DNA of 64,000 bases from Plantago major (taxonomy: Eukaryota > Streptophyta > Magnoliopsida > Lamiales > Plantaginaceae): positions 89,579,919-89,643,918 of the forward strand of contig CM048841.1 of the NCBI GenBank assembly GCA_026545765.1, read 5' to 3'. Position numbers and translations under genes: made by a program. Every line of letters begins with the position of its first letter. Positions within the stretch are counted from its first letter, which is position 1. Below the pieces are notes generated by a model, which was given only the letters and a program-made list of their open reading frames with translations, was not told where the DNA came from and ran no database searches. Shown here piece by piece: positions 35,346-44,710 of the stretch.

Positions 35346-35922
35346 TTATTAAATCTTCAATTGATAGATTTATAATCCAAAAAGTTGTGCTAAACACCAC
35401 CCAATTTTAAAACTAGAGTTGAAAAGCCAATAAATGATTACACTGTATATAGATGGGATATAGATGAACTTCATATCATATAATGATATTATGTGATTAT
35501 GCATATAATACTATGGCATAATTCTAGCCGATCTTGCAAGTAAACTTCGGACGCATGTTTAAGAAAGATTAAATCATCACAAAGTCTTGGGGGAATGTCT
35601 ATACTTAATTTAAATATAGACGGACCTATGTTGTTGATAAAATGTTAAGTTCCCGTAATAATCTTAATGTTTATTCGCTTGTTTTATTTTTAATATAAAC
35701 GGTCCTTCAAGATAAAAGTATAGGGATGAAAAATCAAAAGGAATTATCTTTCAAAGGGGGTTAATTGCAATACGATGGGGAACCTATTGGCAGATTAGGA
35801 ATACTAGAGGATCCTTAATTGCAATACTTGTTCTCTGCAAATTAAAATTGGGATTTGGGGCTAAACACGGGTCGTTTGGTTTCTAGGGTTTATCAGAGAA
35901 GAAGCCATTTCTGGAGACAAAT
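35346..35922. other. Intergenic region upstream of mTERF
   Basis: No coding signal was found. The last 100 bp is the probable mTERF leader; no clear TATA box. Confidence 0.4.
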
Positions 35923-37122
35923 GTGAGTTTTCTTGGAATCAATCTTCTTCTTTTTCATTCACAACAGCAATTAGCACTCATGTTGAGTTCATTTCATAGT
36001 GCTTTGATTCATAGAAATCTACCTGTTGTTAGAATTACCAGCCTAATCCATGATAATCCATCTTATCTTCAGCAGCTCAACTCAGATTCGAAAATCCAGA
36101 ATTCTTCCATGGTACATTACCTTGTAAACACATTTGAATTTTCTCAAGAAAAAGCCTTTACTGCCTGCAAGTACTTGAAAATTAGTACCACTGGAAAATC
36201 AGAGTTAGTTAGGGAATTCTTGCAGAATCAGGGATTAAGTGCAAAGCAAATTAGTGCAATAGTGAGATACTATCCGCGGATATTATCGTTAGATCCCGAA
36301 AAGGTCCTGTTGCCCAAGGTGGAATTCCTCCGGTCCATGGGCATTTCTCAAACTGAGGTCAAGCAGATTTTTTCAAGAGCACCGGATGTGTTCTCGAGAA
36401 GTTTAACGAAACAAATCATGCCGACTTTCAGTTACATAAAGTCTCTGTTTGAGTCGAGTGGAATTTGTTTTGGCTTCACGGAACAGCTGGGGGAGATATT
36501 GCGTTGTGACCTTGAGTCCCATTTAATTCCTAATGTTGAGACTTTGAGAGATGCTGGAGTACCGGATTCGAAGATTGTTCTCTTGCTGCAAATTAATCCG
36601 CGAGCACTTATGGTGGATAGCCTAGCTTTTAGGGAAGTCGTGGAGGAAGTTAAGCAGAGGAATATATGTCCATCTAAGAGGAGCTTTATTGTAGCAGTGC
36701 GTGTGATAAGGTCTCTTTCTAAATCGGCTTGGGATGCAAAGGTTGCTGCTTACAAGAAGTGGGGATGGTCAGAAGATGATGTTAAATCGGCGTTTCATAG
36801 GTTTCCTTACTGCATGACTATATCTACGGATAAGATAACAAGGGTGATGAATTATATGATCAATGAGATGGGGTTTGATTCTTCTCCTATGTTGAAGAAT
36901 CCTGCTATTCTTTCTTTAAGTTTGGAGAAGAGGATTAAGCCTAGATGCTCGGTTTACAAGTTTTTGGTGGAGAATGATTTGATCAAGGAAATTCGTTATC
37001 TCAGTGGTATATTTAATATTACTGAAGATAAATTCCTCGAGAAGTTTGTGCACCCGTACGAAATACAAGCACCAGGACTTTTGCGACTTTATTATAAAAA
37101 AATGGGTGTTTCCAAGAGCTAA
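35923..37122 (+). CDS. Mitochondrial transcription termination factor (mTERF) family protein
   Basis: mTERF proteins are organelle-targeted helical-repeat proteins that bind nucleic acid and affect organelle transcription, splicing or ribosomes. A single uninterrupted exon of 399 residues. The first 50-60 residues are poor in acidic residues and fit a transit peptide. From about residue 70, repeated 30-35-residue units carry the family pattern of Pro followed by Leu-rich helices: VRYYPRILSLDPEKVLLPKV, FSRAPDVFSRS, LQINPRALMVDS, FHRFPYCMTIS, LKNPAILSLSLEKRIKPR. The Met at 35980 is an alternative start. It belongs to the large plant-expanded group. Target organelle not determined. A broken copy follows at 37500-37965. 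Confidence 0.9.
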   Translation: MSFLGINLLLFHSQQQLALMLSSFHSALIHRNLPVVRITSLIHDNPSYLQQLNSDSKIQNSSMVHYLVNTFEFSQEKAFTACKYLKISTTGKSELVREFLQNQGLSAKQISAIVRYYPRILSLDPEKVLLPKVEFLRSMGISQTEVKQIFSRAPDVFSRSLTKQIMPTFSYIKSLFESSGICFGFTEQLGEILRCDLESHLIPNVETLRDAGVPDSKIVLLLQINPRALMVDSLAFREVVEEVKQRNICPSKRSFIVAVRVIRSLSKSAWDAKVAAYKKWGWSEDDVKSAFHRFPYCMTISTDKITRVMNYMINEMGFDSSPMLKNPAILSLSLEKRIKPRCSVYKFLVENDLIKEIRYLSGIFNITEDKFLEKFVHPYEIQAPGLLRLYYKKMGVSKS

Positions 37123-37499
37123 GTTTTCTAGACGCTGCTTATGTGGTTCATTGATTATGTAGTCTGTTTGAAACTGGAAGTGTAATGTTAGTTGTTTGTA
37201 CTTTGGATTAATTGCTCTTAAACTTTCAGTCTCTTGTTTGGATGAATGTTCTAGGCTTATTTGTTTGCACGGCTGCATTTTTCAATGTGCAAGTAAAAAG
37301 TTTGGAATGTGGCTTTCGACATTGACGCTTGAGATTTCTCTCTGTTTAGATTGCTTTCTTTATAATTGCAGTGCACATGTTTTACATACGTACTTACCAG
37401 ATACCATGAGCCTTTGTCCATCTATATGTTTATATACAAATTGCCTTTGTTTTTGTCCTGATTTTGGTATAATAATATCAGAATCATTAAAAACAGTAA

Positions 37500-37965
37500 T
37501 CTGCACTCATGTTAAATTCAATTTATAGTGCTTTGATTCACAGAAAGTTGTCTGTTGTTTGAATTATCAGCAGCTCAACCCCTTCTCTCTTCAGCCATTG
37601 CAGAAAGCATCTCAGATTCAAAAAGCCACAATTCTATATGGTACATTCGAGTGATCTCAAGAGAAGGCCTTTACTGCCTCCTAGTTCATAGAGCAAATCA
37701 CTGAAGAATCTAAGATAGAGAATTTTGGAGAATCGGGGTCCGACAGCAGAGCAGATCAGGTCCTTAGTGAGATGCTATCAGCCAATATTGTCTGTTTCTT
37801 GATCCCCAGAAGATCCTGTTGTCTGAGGTTGAATTCTTCCGCTCCGTGGGCATTTATTAAGTTCCATCTTTCTACATCTGGGAAGAACAACTTTTGGAGA
37901 AATTTGTACACAGTTATCAGCAAGAAGCTCCTGGACTTTTGCACTTGAAAGAGTTTAGTTTGGTA
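37500..37965 (+). pseudogene. Truncated mTERF copy
   Basis: The DNA tracks the mTERF gene upstream: CACTCATGTTAAATTC...GTGCTTTGATTCACAG matches 35977-36016. AAGGCCTTTACTGCC (37665) and CTGTTGTCTGAGGTTGAATTC (37817) match 36151-36327. The sequence then jumps to the 3' end (GAGAAATTTGTACACA..., GACTTTTGCAC at 37933) matching about 37036-37086. Roughly 700 bp of the middle is missing and several stops and indels break the frame. It lies in the same orientation, 380 bp past the intact gene. Confidence 0.8.
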
Positions 37966-38059
37966 CTAACATTTTGCTCATCTCAGATGATTTAGAATGC
38001 TTTGCTCTGTAAGCTCGAGATTTTTTTTTTAAATAGATCCTAATTAGCATTTGTTTGCT

Positions 38060-38691
38060 GTTACCCGTTTAACAAGTTCACAAGATTGCTTGAAAGTCCC
38101 AAAAAGGAAATCTTGATCCACATCATAGACATTTTCATACAAAAACTTGAGAACAAGTAATCCAAACTTTTCAACTCAAACTCCTCAAATTTAATACCTG
38201 AGAAAGGAAACTCATGAGCTTCCCCATGAGTGTACTGATAAAAGCGCCCCACCGAAAATCGAGAAATAAACCGCAGGAATCATCTTGTTAGCAGCTACTT
38301 TTGAAGCCCAGGGCTCAAAAACATCATATATAACAAGATCAGGACTTAAGGTAGATATGATGTCCGAAAAGGCGGAATTCGCTGTCTGGAGGGTCTTGAG
38401 GAGGGTGAAATTGAGATTTGAGGGCAAATTCTTGGTGGTGTGGTAATGTGGAGGGAGTTCAGGGGTTGACTGTAGATTGATTTCGACTAGTTCTATGCAT
38501 TTTTCCAGCTTGTTGATGATGAAAGTGTTTATTGAAGAGAAATTGATTGGAGTTGAACAAAAGTATATGTGGAACTTTCTTTGTTTGGAGATTCTTCTTG
38601 CTAGCTCCAGGTAAGGGAATATGTGACCATGAGCTAGCCATGGAAACATTAGAATCTTGAAACTGGTAATGGATTTGTTCTCTAGTTCCAT
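38060..38691 (-). pseudogene. Truncated UGT91/94-like copy (copy 2)
   Basis: The first 150 or so residues (MELENKSITSFKILMFPWLAHGH ... LVIYDVFEPWAS) closely match UGT copy 1, including the catalytic His and Asp. After about 38250 the frame breaks through a deletion and further indels. Homology ends near 38060, at the position equal to residue 220 of copy 1. The UDP-sugar-binding half with the PSPG box is absent, so no activity is possible. A TATA-like CATAAATAG remains at about 38750. It abuts the broken mTERF copy. Confidence 0.88.
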
Positions 38692-39068
38692 TGTTGAATG
38701 TAAATGGAGCTTGAAGATTTAATTTGTTCAAGTGTACATGTTGGCTGTTGCTATTTATGCACCATCATATATTGTGCTTCACCTTGTTGGGAGTAACTAT
38801 GTGTTCGATCTTCTTTCATAAGCAACTTGAAAACAAATGAAGCGTACAAGACTAGAAACATAACCCACATTCTTTATTTCATAAGCAACTTGAAAGCAAA
38901 TAATATCCGACTCAAATAAGATTTTAAAAAAGAAAAGAAAACTAGATCAACAGTCTATGTAAGAACTAACTATGACTGAGTTATGGCAATGTGGTCCAGA
39001 TTTAGGGTGCTAAGTAATTGGAAAATACTTCTATAGATCGGGTATATGAGCGGTTTTGAAACCACTGC
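38692..39068. other. Intergenic spacer between UGT copies
   Basis: Promoter remnant of copy 2 plus the 3' flank of copy 3. No gene is seen. Confidence 0.5.
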
Positions 39069-40426
39069 TTAATTCTTTTTAGCACAGCACATACTTGACA
39101 GTTGCTGAGCAACTTGATCAAATGCCTCTTGTTGCTCCATTTTCATCTTCTCACTCAATTCTTTGGTCTTGCACCTAAGCCCTTCTCCACTCTTGTCAAC
39201 AAACACCTTATTTATAGCTCCGGCCACGCCTTCAGCATTAAACTGTCCGTTCGCATCCCTTGCAACCTCTGTGCCAACACCTGCCTCCACGGCAATCCTA
39301 GCATTCAGCGGTTGTTCGAGTTTCATAGGAACCGCCAGAATTGGGACCGCAAAGTACATACTTTCCACAACAGAACCCCACCCACAATGGCTCATGAATC
39401 CGCCTACGCTCGGATGAGCCAAAATCCGAGTTTGCGGTGCCCATCCCACCTCAACTATACCCCTCCCCTTTACTCTGTCCAGAAACCCCTCTGGCAAGAC
39501 CTCTTCTACACCGGACCATGTCCCACTTCCGGTTGGCGGAGTTCTTGCCACCCATATGAAGTTTACCTCACTTAACTCTAACCCTTTCGCGATTTCCATC
39601 ATCTCCTCACCCGATAAGTAGATCTCGCTGCCCATGGAAATGTACAGCACGGAGCGTTCTTCCTTACCATTCAGCCAGCTCAGAATCTCAGAATCACCCT
39701 CGTCATCGATATGACATACCAGAGGGCCAACCGGAACAACCTTCTTGTTGCACAATTCGGACAAGTAGTCCATGTACTTGCCTTCAACCGAGCTACAGCC
39801 CTTCAACAGAACAATTTCATGGGACTGTTGGAAGACCCCATAAAGAAAATCCTCACCAGCTTCTTCAACCTTTAACGCCTCGCGTGGAGCCATGAGGTTC
39901 ATTAGCTCGTAGCCGTTCAGATAAATGGCAGGATGTGGGAACGTTGCGAAACTCCTATGAGTATGAGCATGATGAAAGAACGCAAGTGACGTCGCGCTGG
40001 TAACAGAAAAGAGAACAGCAGGAATACCCTGCGATCTAGCAAACTTGGCGGCCCATGGCTGGAAACCGTCGTAAATGAGCAAATCGGGCTTAAAGCGGTT
40101 CATAACGTCATAAAAATCGGTTCTTGCGCTCTGAAAGGCCTCCATAAGGACAGGCAAGAGGTGGGGTGGTATGTTCTTGGTTGTGTGGTATTCAGGAGGG
40201 AGATCAGGCATTGATGGCAATTGGAGTTCACCATTGTTATGGTGGATTGGTTTTGCTGATCCAACTCTAAACTCTTGTTGATTGAATCAAGATTGACAGA
40301 TGTGGAACAGAAGTAAATCTGGAAATTCTTCTTGGAGAGGCCTTTGGCCAGTTCAAGAAGAGGGAAAATATGACCATGAGCTAGCCAGGGAAAGATTAGA
40401 ACTTTGAAACTCGATTTCGACCCCAT
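39069..40426 (-). pseudogene. UDP-glycosyltransferase, UGT91/94-like (copy 3), single 1-bp frameshift
   Basis: Full length apart from one break. The N-terminal part starts at ATG 40424-40426 (MGSKSSFKVL, LAHGHIFP). Near 40229 one base is missing compared with the intact copy 4 (GTGGAAC there, GTGAAC here). The rest continues open in the next frame to the stop at 39069-39071. The downstream part has YDGFQPW with the catalytic Asp and a complete PSPG box, WAPQTRIL...HCGWGS...KLEQ, ending in E-Q. Everything but the one base looks under selection. It is either a very young pseudogene or a sequence error, and then a third active enzyme. Copies 3 and 4 are the closest pair of the cluster. Confidence 0.85.
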
Positions 40427-40468
40427 TGTTGTTTAAGCAAGTGCAGATTTCGTAGCCATGACCCTGCA

Positions 40469-40478
40469 TATATATATA
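40469..40478 (-). promoter_or_regulatory. TATA box for UGT copy 3
   Basis: TATATATATA lies 43-54 bases upstream of the ATG, followed by a short leader. Confidence 0.55.
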
Positions 40479-40690
40479 CCAAACAAGTTTCTTGGTACAG
40501 GGGTCATAGATAATTGTGATATGATCATCTAGGATTCTAGATGTCTATCCTATGAGGACTCTTCACAGTAATGATTGTCTATTTTTGGTGAAGTAGGACT
40601 CTTGGTCCTTGCCTTGTTCAGCACTCAAAGATCAGTTTGAGTTTGATGATCGATTCAGTTACAAACAATCCCACTGACCAGATTTTCTCT

Positions 40691-40919
40691 TACTCCCTCC
40701 GTTCATTTTAAAACTTGTCATTTTACTATTCATTATCGTTTCGATTGAACAATTACTATAATTATAATAAGAATAATAAAATCATATAATAAAAATTTAA
40801 TTACTAAATTTTCATTATATGATTTTATTTAATTATTCTATTATCGCTTAAGAATTCTTGATCAAAGTTTAGACAAATGACGATCAAAATCAATATAAAG
40901 TTTTAAAAAACTAGGAGTA
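40691..40919. mobile_element. Stowaway-like MITE with internal hairpin
   Basis: The left end TACTCCCTCCGTTCATTTTA and the right end ACTAGGAGTA are imperfect inverted repeats bordered by TA. The middle contains a long AT-rich inverted repeat (AAATCATATAATAAAAATTT against its complement at 40808-40850). Non-coding. Confidence 0.65.
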
Positions 40920-42213
40920 TTAGAAAGTTTATCTGCATTTTCTCCCTTTTGGATTCGCCATATTTCTTTCTTGGCAAATTTCATATGACTCCCTACAAAA
41001 GTGCCTTATTACACATTAGTCCTGTCCATTTTCCACTTTCTAAGTTCACCTCCCAGACATGGTCTTAATTTCCTATTTTGCATAAGTATAACTCACATCT
41101 TAATTAATTCAACTTAAACCCTTTATTTTCCAGCATTATTTATTTTTAATATTTTATTAAAAATATTATTTTAGAACTGTATGATTATTAATTTTTTAGT
41201 AGTAAATGAAACTTATAAATTGTGTAAAACCGCAATTTTTATGTTTCGTATTTTTAAATTTTTCTGTTTTTAAACGAAAAGTTATGTGGACCGTGATAAT
41301 AATGTTTATTTTAAGAAAATGACATGATTATTCTCTTTTTGAGTTTAACCAATTATTGGTTAATCTTTTAAACTAAAATAAAGTAAATTATCAGTAAAAC
41401 AAAAGAATAGTTAATAATTTCTTAATTTGTATTATTAAAAATAAATATTTTGTGGTTATTAATTTTACAACTAAAATAATAACTATTTTTTTAATATCAG
41501 CTACCACTTATTTTATAACTTCATTTTTCTTTGAGTACATGAAGGATTATAAAGTACAGTTTCAAAGAGTGCATTAGGCTAAAATATAAATAATTGAATG
41601 TATCAGAGTTTACTAAACAGTTACTCGATAAGTGGTTCGAGTTTTTCAATTATCTGGCTTTATGAATTAATCCATCCAAGTTAAAGTACAAAAAAAAAAA
41701 AAAAAAAATTACTTTAACAAATAATGTGTTTTTAGCATATAAGGTTGTGTTTGGCCATTTCAAGATGCAACTACCAATTTCAATTTGTAATTGTTTAAGA
41801 ATTGTGGGGATTAATGTGTTATTGTTTAAATACCAGGGATTTTTTTGAAATACGTGTATTTTCCAGGGGATTAGGTGTAATTTTCCATTTCTTTTTTTGT
41901 TACTACATTTTTCGTTAATACGCGAACATATGCTCTCTATATTCGAGCCTAGATATAATCATCCTTAACGACGACATAATCATCTTTAATGAGTTGACTA
42001 CGATTGTCTGCGGACTTCCCGTAAAATGGAATACACATTACATTATACTCCAGCTTTGGGAAATTAGAACAATTCATGCATGACACTTGAAAAATGAACT
42101 GAAGACGCAATTCATTCATGTATATAAAGGTCACTACAAGAGTTGGTTCTCGAAAAACATCTTATTTAGCTTCTTGTATGCCAATTAATAGAACAGTCAT
42201 TTCACAGCATAGT
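40920..42213. other. Intergenic AT-rich spacer
   Basis: No gene is supported. Contains A-runs (41690-41708) and general AT-rich sequence. Confidence 0.5.
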
Positions 42214-43563
42214 TTAATTTCTTTTAGCACAAATACTAGACAGTTGTTCTGCTACTTGATGAAATGCCTCTTCTTGCTCCATTTTCACCTTCTTACTCAA
42301 CTCCTTGGCTCTACAACGTAGCTCCTGTCCACACTCGTCAACGAACACCTTATTTATAGCTTCCGCCACGCCTTCCGCATTGAACCCTCCATTCTTATTC
42401 CTTGCTACTTCCGAGCCAACACCCGTCTCCATCACAACCCTAGCATTCACAGGCTGGTCGAGTTTCAAAGGAACTGCCAGAATTGGGACCGCAAAGTACA
42501 TACTTTCCATAACCGAACTCCACCCACAATGGCTCATGAATCCACCTACACTAGCATGAGCCAAGATTCGGCCTTGCGGTACCCATCCCACCTCAACTAT
42601 CCCCCTTCCCTTGACTCTATCAAGAAAGCCCTCAGGCAAAGCCTCTTCTATCGTGAACGTCTCACTTCCTTCTGGTAATCGAGCAACCCAGATGAAGTTA
42701 ACCTCACTTAATTCTAACCCTTTCGCAACTTCGCTCATTTCCTCCTTCGACAAGTAGTTTTCGCTCCCGAATGAAATGTAGAGAGTAGAACACCTTTCCT
42801 TATGATCCAGCCAATCCAGGATTTCCGAAACATCATTTCCCTCTTTAGAACTACAAGTGACAAGAGAACCAACAGATACGATTCGTTTGTTACACAATTC
42901 GGAAAAGTAGTCTATGTACTTCCCTTCAATCACTCTGCAGGTCTTCATCAACACAATTTCACAAGACAGATCAAAAATCCCATAAACAAAATCTCCATCA
43001 TCACTATCCTTAACCTTTATTGATTCACCTTGAGCCATAACTTTCCTTCTCTCACAGTCACTAAGATATATAGCAGGATAAGGGAAAGTGTCGAAACTCT
43101 TATATTTATGCAAGTGATGAAAGAACGAAAACACCGTTGCACCGGAAGTGGAGAAGAGGACGGCAGGAATACCTTGCGATTTAGCAATTTTCGCAGCCCA
43201 CGGCTGAAAACCGTCGTAGATGAGCAAATCGGGCTTAACGCGCCTAATTACGTCGCAAATATTGGTTCTTGAGTTCTGAAAGGCCTCCATAAGGACTGAC
43301 ATGAGGTGGGGTGGTATGTTCTTGGTTGTGTGGTATTCAGGAGGGAGATTAGGCATTGATGGCAATTGGAGTTCCACCATTTCAATGGAGGAATCAGTTG
43401 AGCTGTTTCTGATAGAATCAAGATTGATGGATGTGGAACAAAAGAATATCTGGAAGTTTTTCTTGGAAAGGATTTTGGATAGTTCAAGGAAAGGGAAAAC
43501 GTGGCCATGAGCTAGCCATGGAAACATTAAGACTTTCAAAGCTGATTTTGGCAAATCTTCCAT
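42214..43563 (-). CDS. UDP-glycosyltransferase, UGT91/94-like (copy 4, intact)
   Basis: A single exon of 449 residues starting MEDLPKSALKVLMFPW. Catalytic His 21 (AHGHVFP), Asp 117 (LIYDGFQPW) and a complete PSPG box at 327-370 (WVPQGRIL...HCGWSS...KLDQ) are present. It ends in the standard D-Q, so UDP-glucose is the expected donor. Members of this group often add a second sugar to a flavonoid, terpenoid or apocarotenoid glycoside; the acceptor here cannot be read from sequence. It is paired with copy 3 and shares the motifs MPxLPPEYHTTKNIPPHL and SVGGFMSHCGW. A 46-bp tandem repeat lies just upstream. Confidence 0.93.
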   Translation of the reverse strand: MEDLPKSALKVLMFPWLAHGHVFPFLELSKILSKKNFQIFFCSTSINLDSIRNSSTDSSIEMVELQLPSMPNLPPEYHTTKNIPPHLMSVLMEAFQNSRTNICDVIRRVKPDLLIYDGFQPWAAKIAKSQGIPAVLFSTSGATVFSFFHHLHKYKSFDTFPYPAIYLSDCERRKVMAQGESIKVKDSDDGDFVYGIFDLSCEIVLMKTCRVIEGKYIDYFSELCNKRIVSVGSLVTCSSKEGNDVSEILDWLDHKERCSTLYISFGSENYLSKEEMSEVAKGLELSEVNFIWVARLPEGSETFTIEEALPEGFLDRVKGRGIVEVGWVPQGRILAHASVGGFMSHCGWSSVMESMYFAVPILAVPLKLDQPVNARVVMETGVGSEVARNKNGGFNAEGVAEAINKVFVDECGQELRCRAKELSKKVKMEQEEAFHQVAEQLSSICAKRN

Positions 43564-43625
43564 CTATGTCTTGATACTAGCTAAGCTAGAAAAACAGAGT
43601 GCAAGTGATAATATGACACAGAAGA

Positions 43626-43740
43626 TGTCAAGACATTGATAATGACAGAGAGGAAGAAATTCCTTTAACTATGTCAAGACATTGATAATGACAGAGAGGA
43701 AGAAATTCCTTTATCTATGTCAAGACATTAATAATATGAC
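43626..43740. repeat. 46-bp tandem repeat upstream of UGT copy 4
   Basis: The unit TGTCAAGACATTGATAATGA... starts at 43626, 43672 and, partially, 43718. The first two copies differ at a single base. It lies 63-177 bp upstream of the ATG, in promoter position. Confidence 0.88.
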
Positions 43741-43846
43741 AACCTAAATATTGTTTTTGCAAACTTGCGATCCCGACGAAGAAGACAGTAAAATCTGGCC
43801 TTTTTCATATTTCTCCACCATTATACTTTGTGATTCATGAAGATTA

Positions 43847-44121
43847 TAGATTTCTTCCATTTCAGAAAAATGTTACATTTCTTATTGAGGTTAATCGTTG
43901 TGTCAATTCACAAATTACTCATAAACGATACTCATAAACGATAATAGTAAATAATTTAATGAAAATTATTAAAATTATATAATGAAAATTTAGTGATTAA
44001 ATTTTTATTATATGATTTTATTAAATTATTTACTATTATCGTATAAAGAATTATATTAAACTCAAGACAATGACCAAATGCCAAATCAAAATGTAACACT
44101 TTCTCTGAAATGGAGGGAGTA
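43847..44121. mobile_element. Stowaway-like MITE with internal hairpin
   Basis: The right end TGGAGGGAGTA and the left end CTTCCATTTCAGAAAAATG are imperfect inverted repeats. The middle holds an inverted repeat around ATTATATAATGAAAATTT (43970-44035), similar to the MITE at 40691. Confidence 0.6.
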
Positions 44122-44710
44122 ATTGAGATAAACTGGCGTTGTACACTAAATGCATAACTACACTAAGTTGGTGTCATCTGCAATACACCTACTACAGTAA
44201 AAATTCTATACAGTCATATTGTCGAGACCTGAAAACAATATGTCCATAGCGAGTTTATTACTAAAGTATTTTTTCGCTCTCAAGTTCAAAAGATATATTT
44301 TTAATTGCAGTTCATTAATTTCAGCGTCTAACACTCATGTAATATGTTAAACATTAGAGCGCAGCATTTTAGAATCTTGCAATCAACCCGCAGTAGGACG
44401 TTTTGTACTACAGTGGCAACGATGACCATGCCCATTAGAAAATAGTCTTAGCCTCTTAGGCACACGAGCCCGGGACAAGAGAGAAACAATGACAACTATG
44501 ATTTTTTTATTAATATCTCTAAAACTGCAAAATGTTTCTCATCTCCTGATGAGATTCATTTACGTTCCTCTAAACTATATATAATCCCACTGGCCTCAAA
44601 TGGTATGGTTCTGTAGATGAGGTGAGATCTTCCAGAAGTCAGCATAACATGTTCTGTTCCTATATGGAATGGTCGTGCATCTGCACCGGTCCTAGTACAA
44701 CTTACCTGGG
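44122..44710. other. Intergenic spacer and PPR-like 3' UTR
   Basis: No coding frame was found. The right portion is likely the 3' UTR of the gene ending at 44711. Confidence 0.5.
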
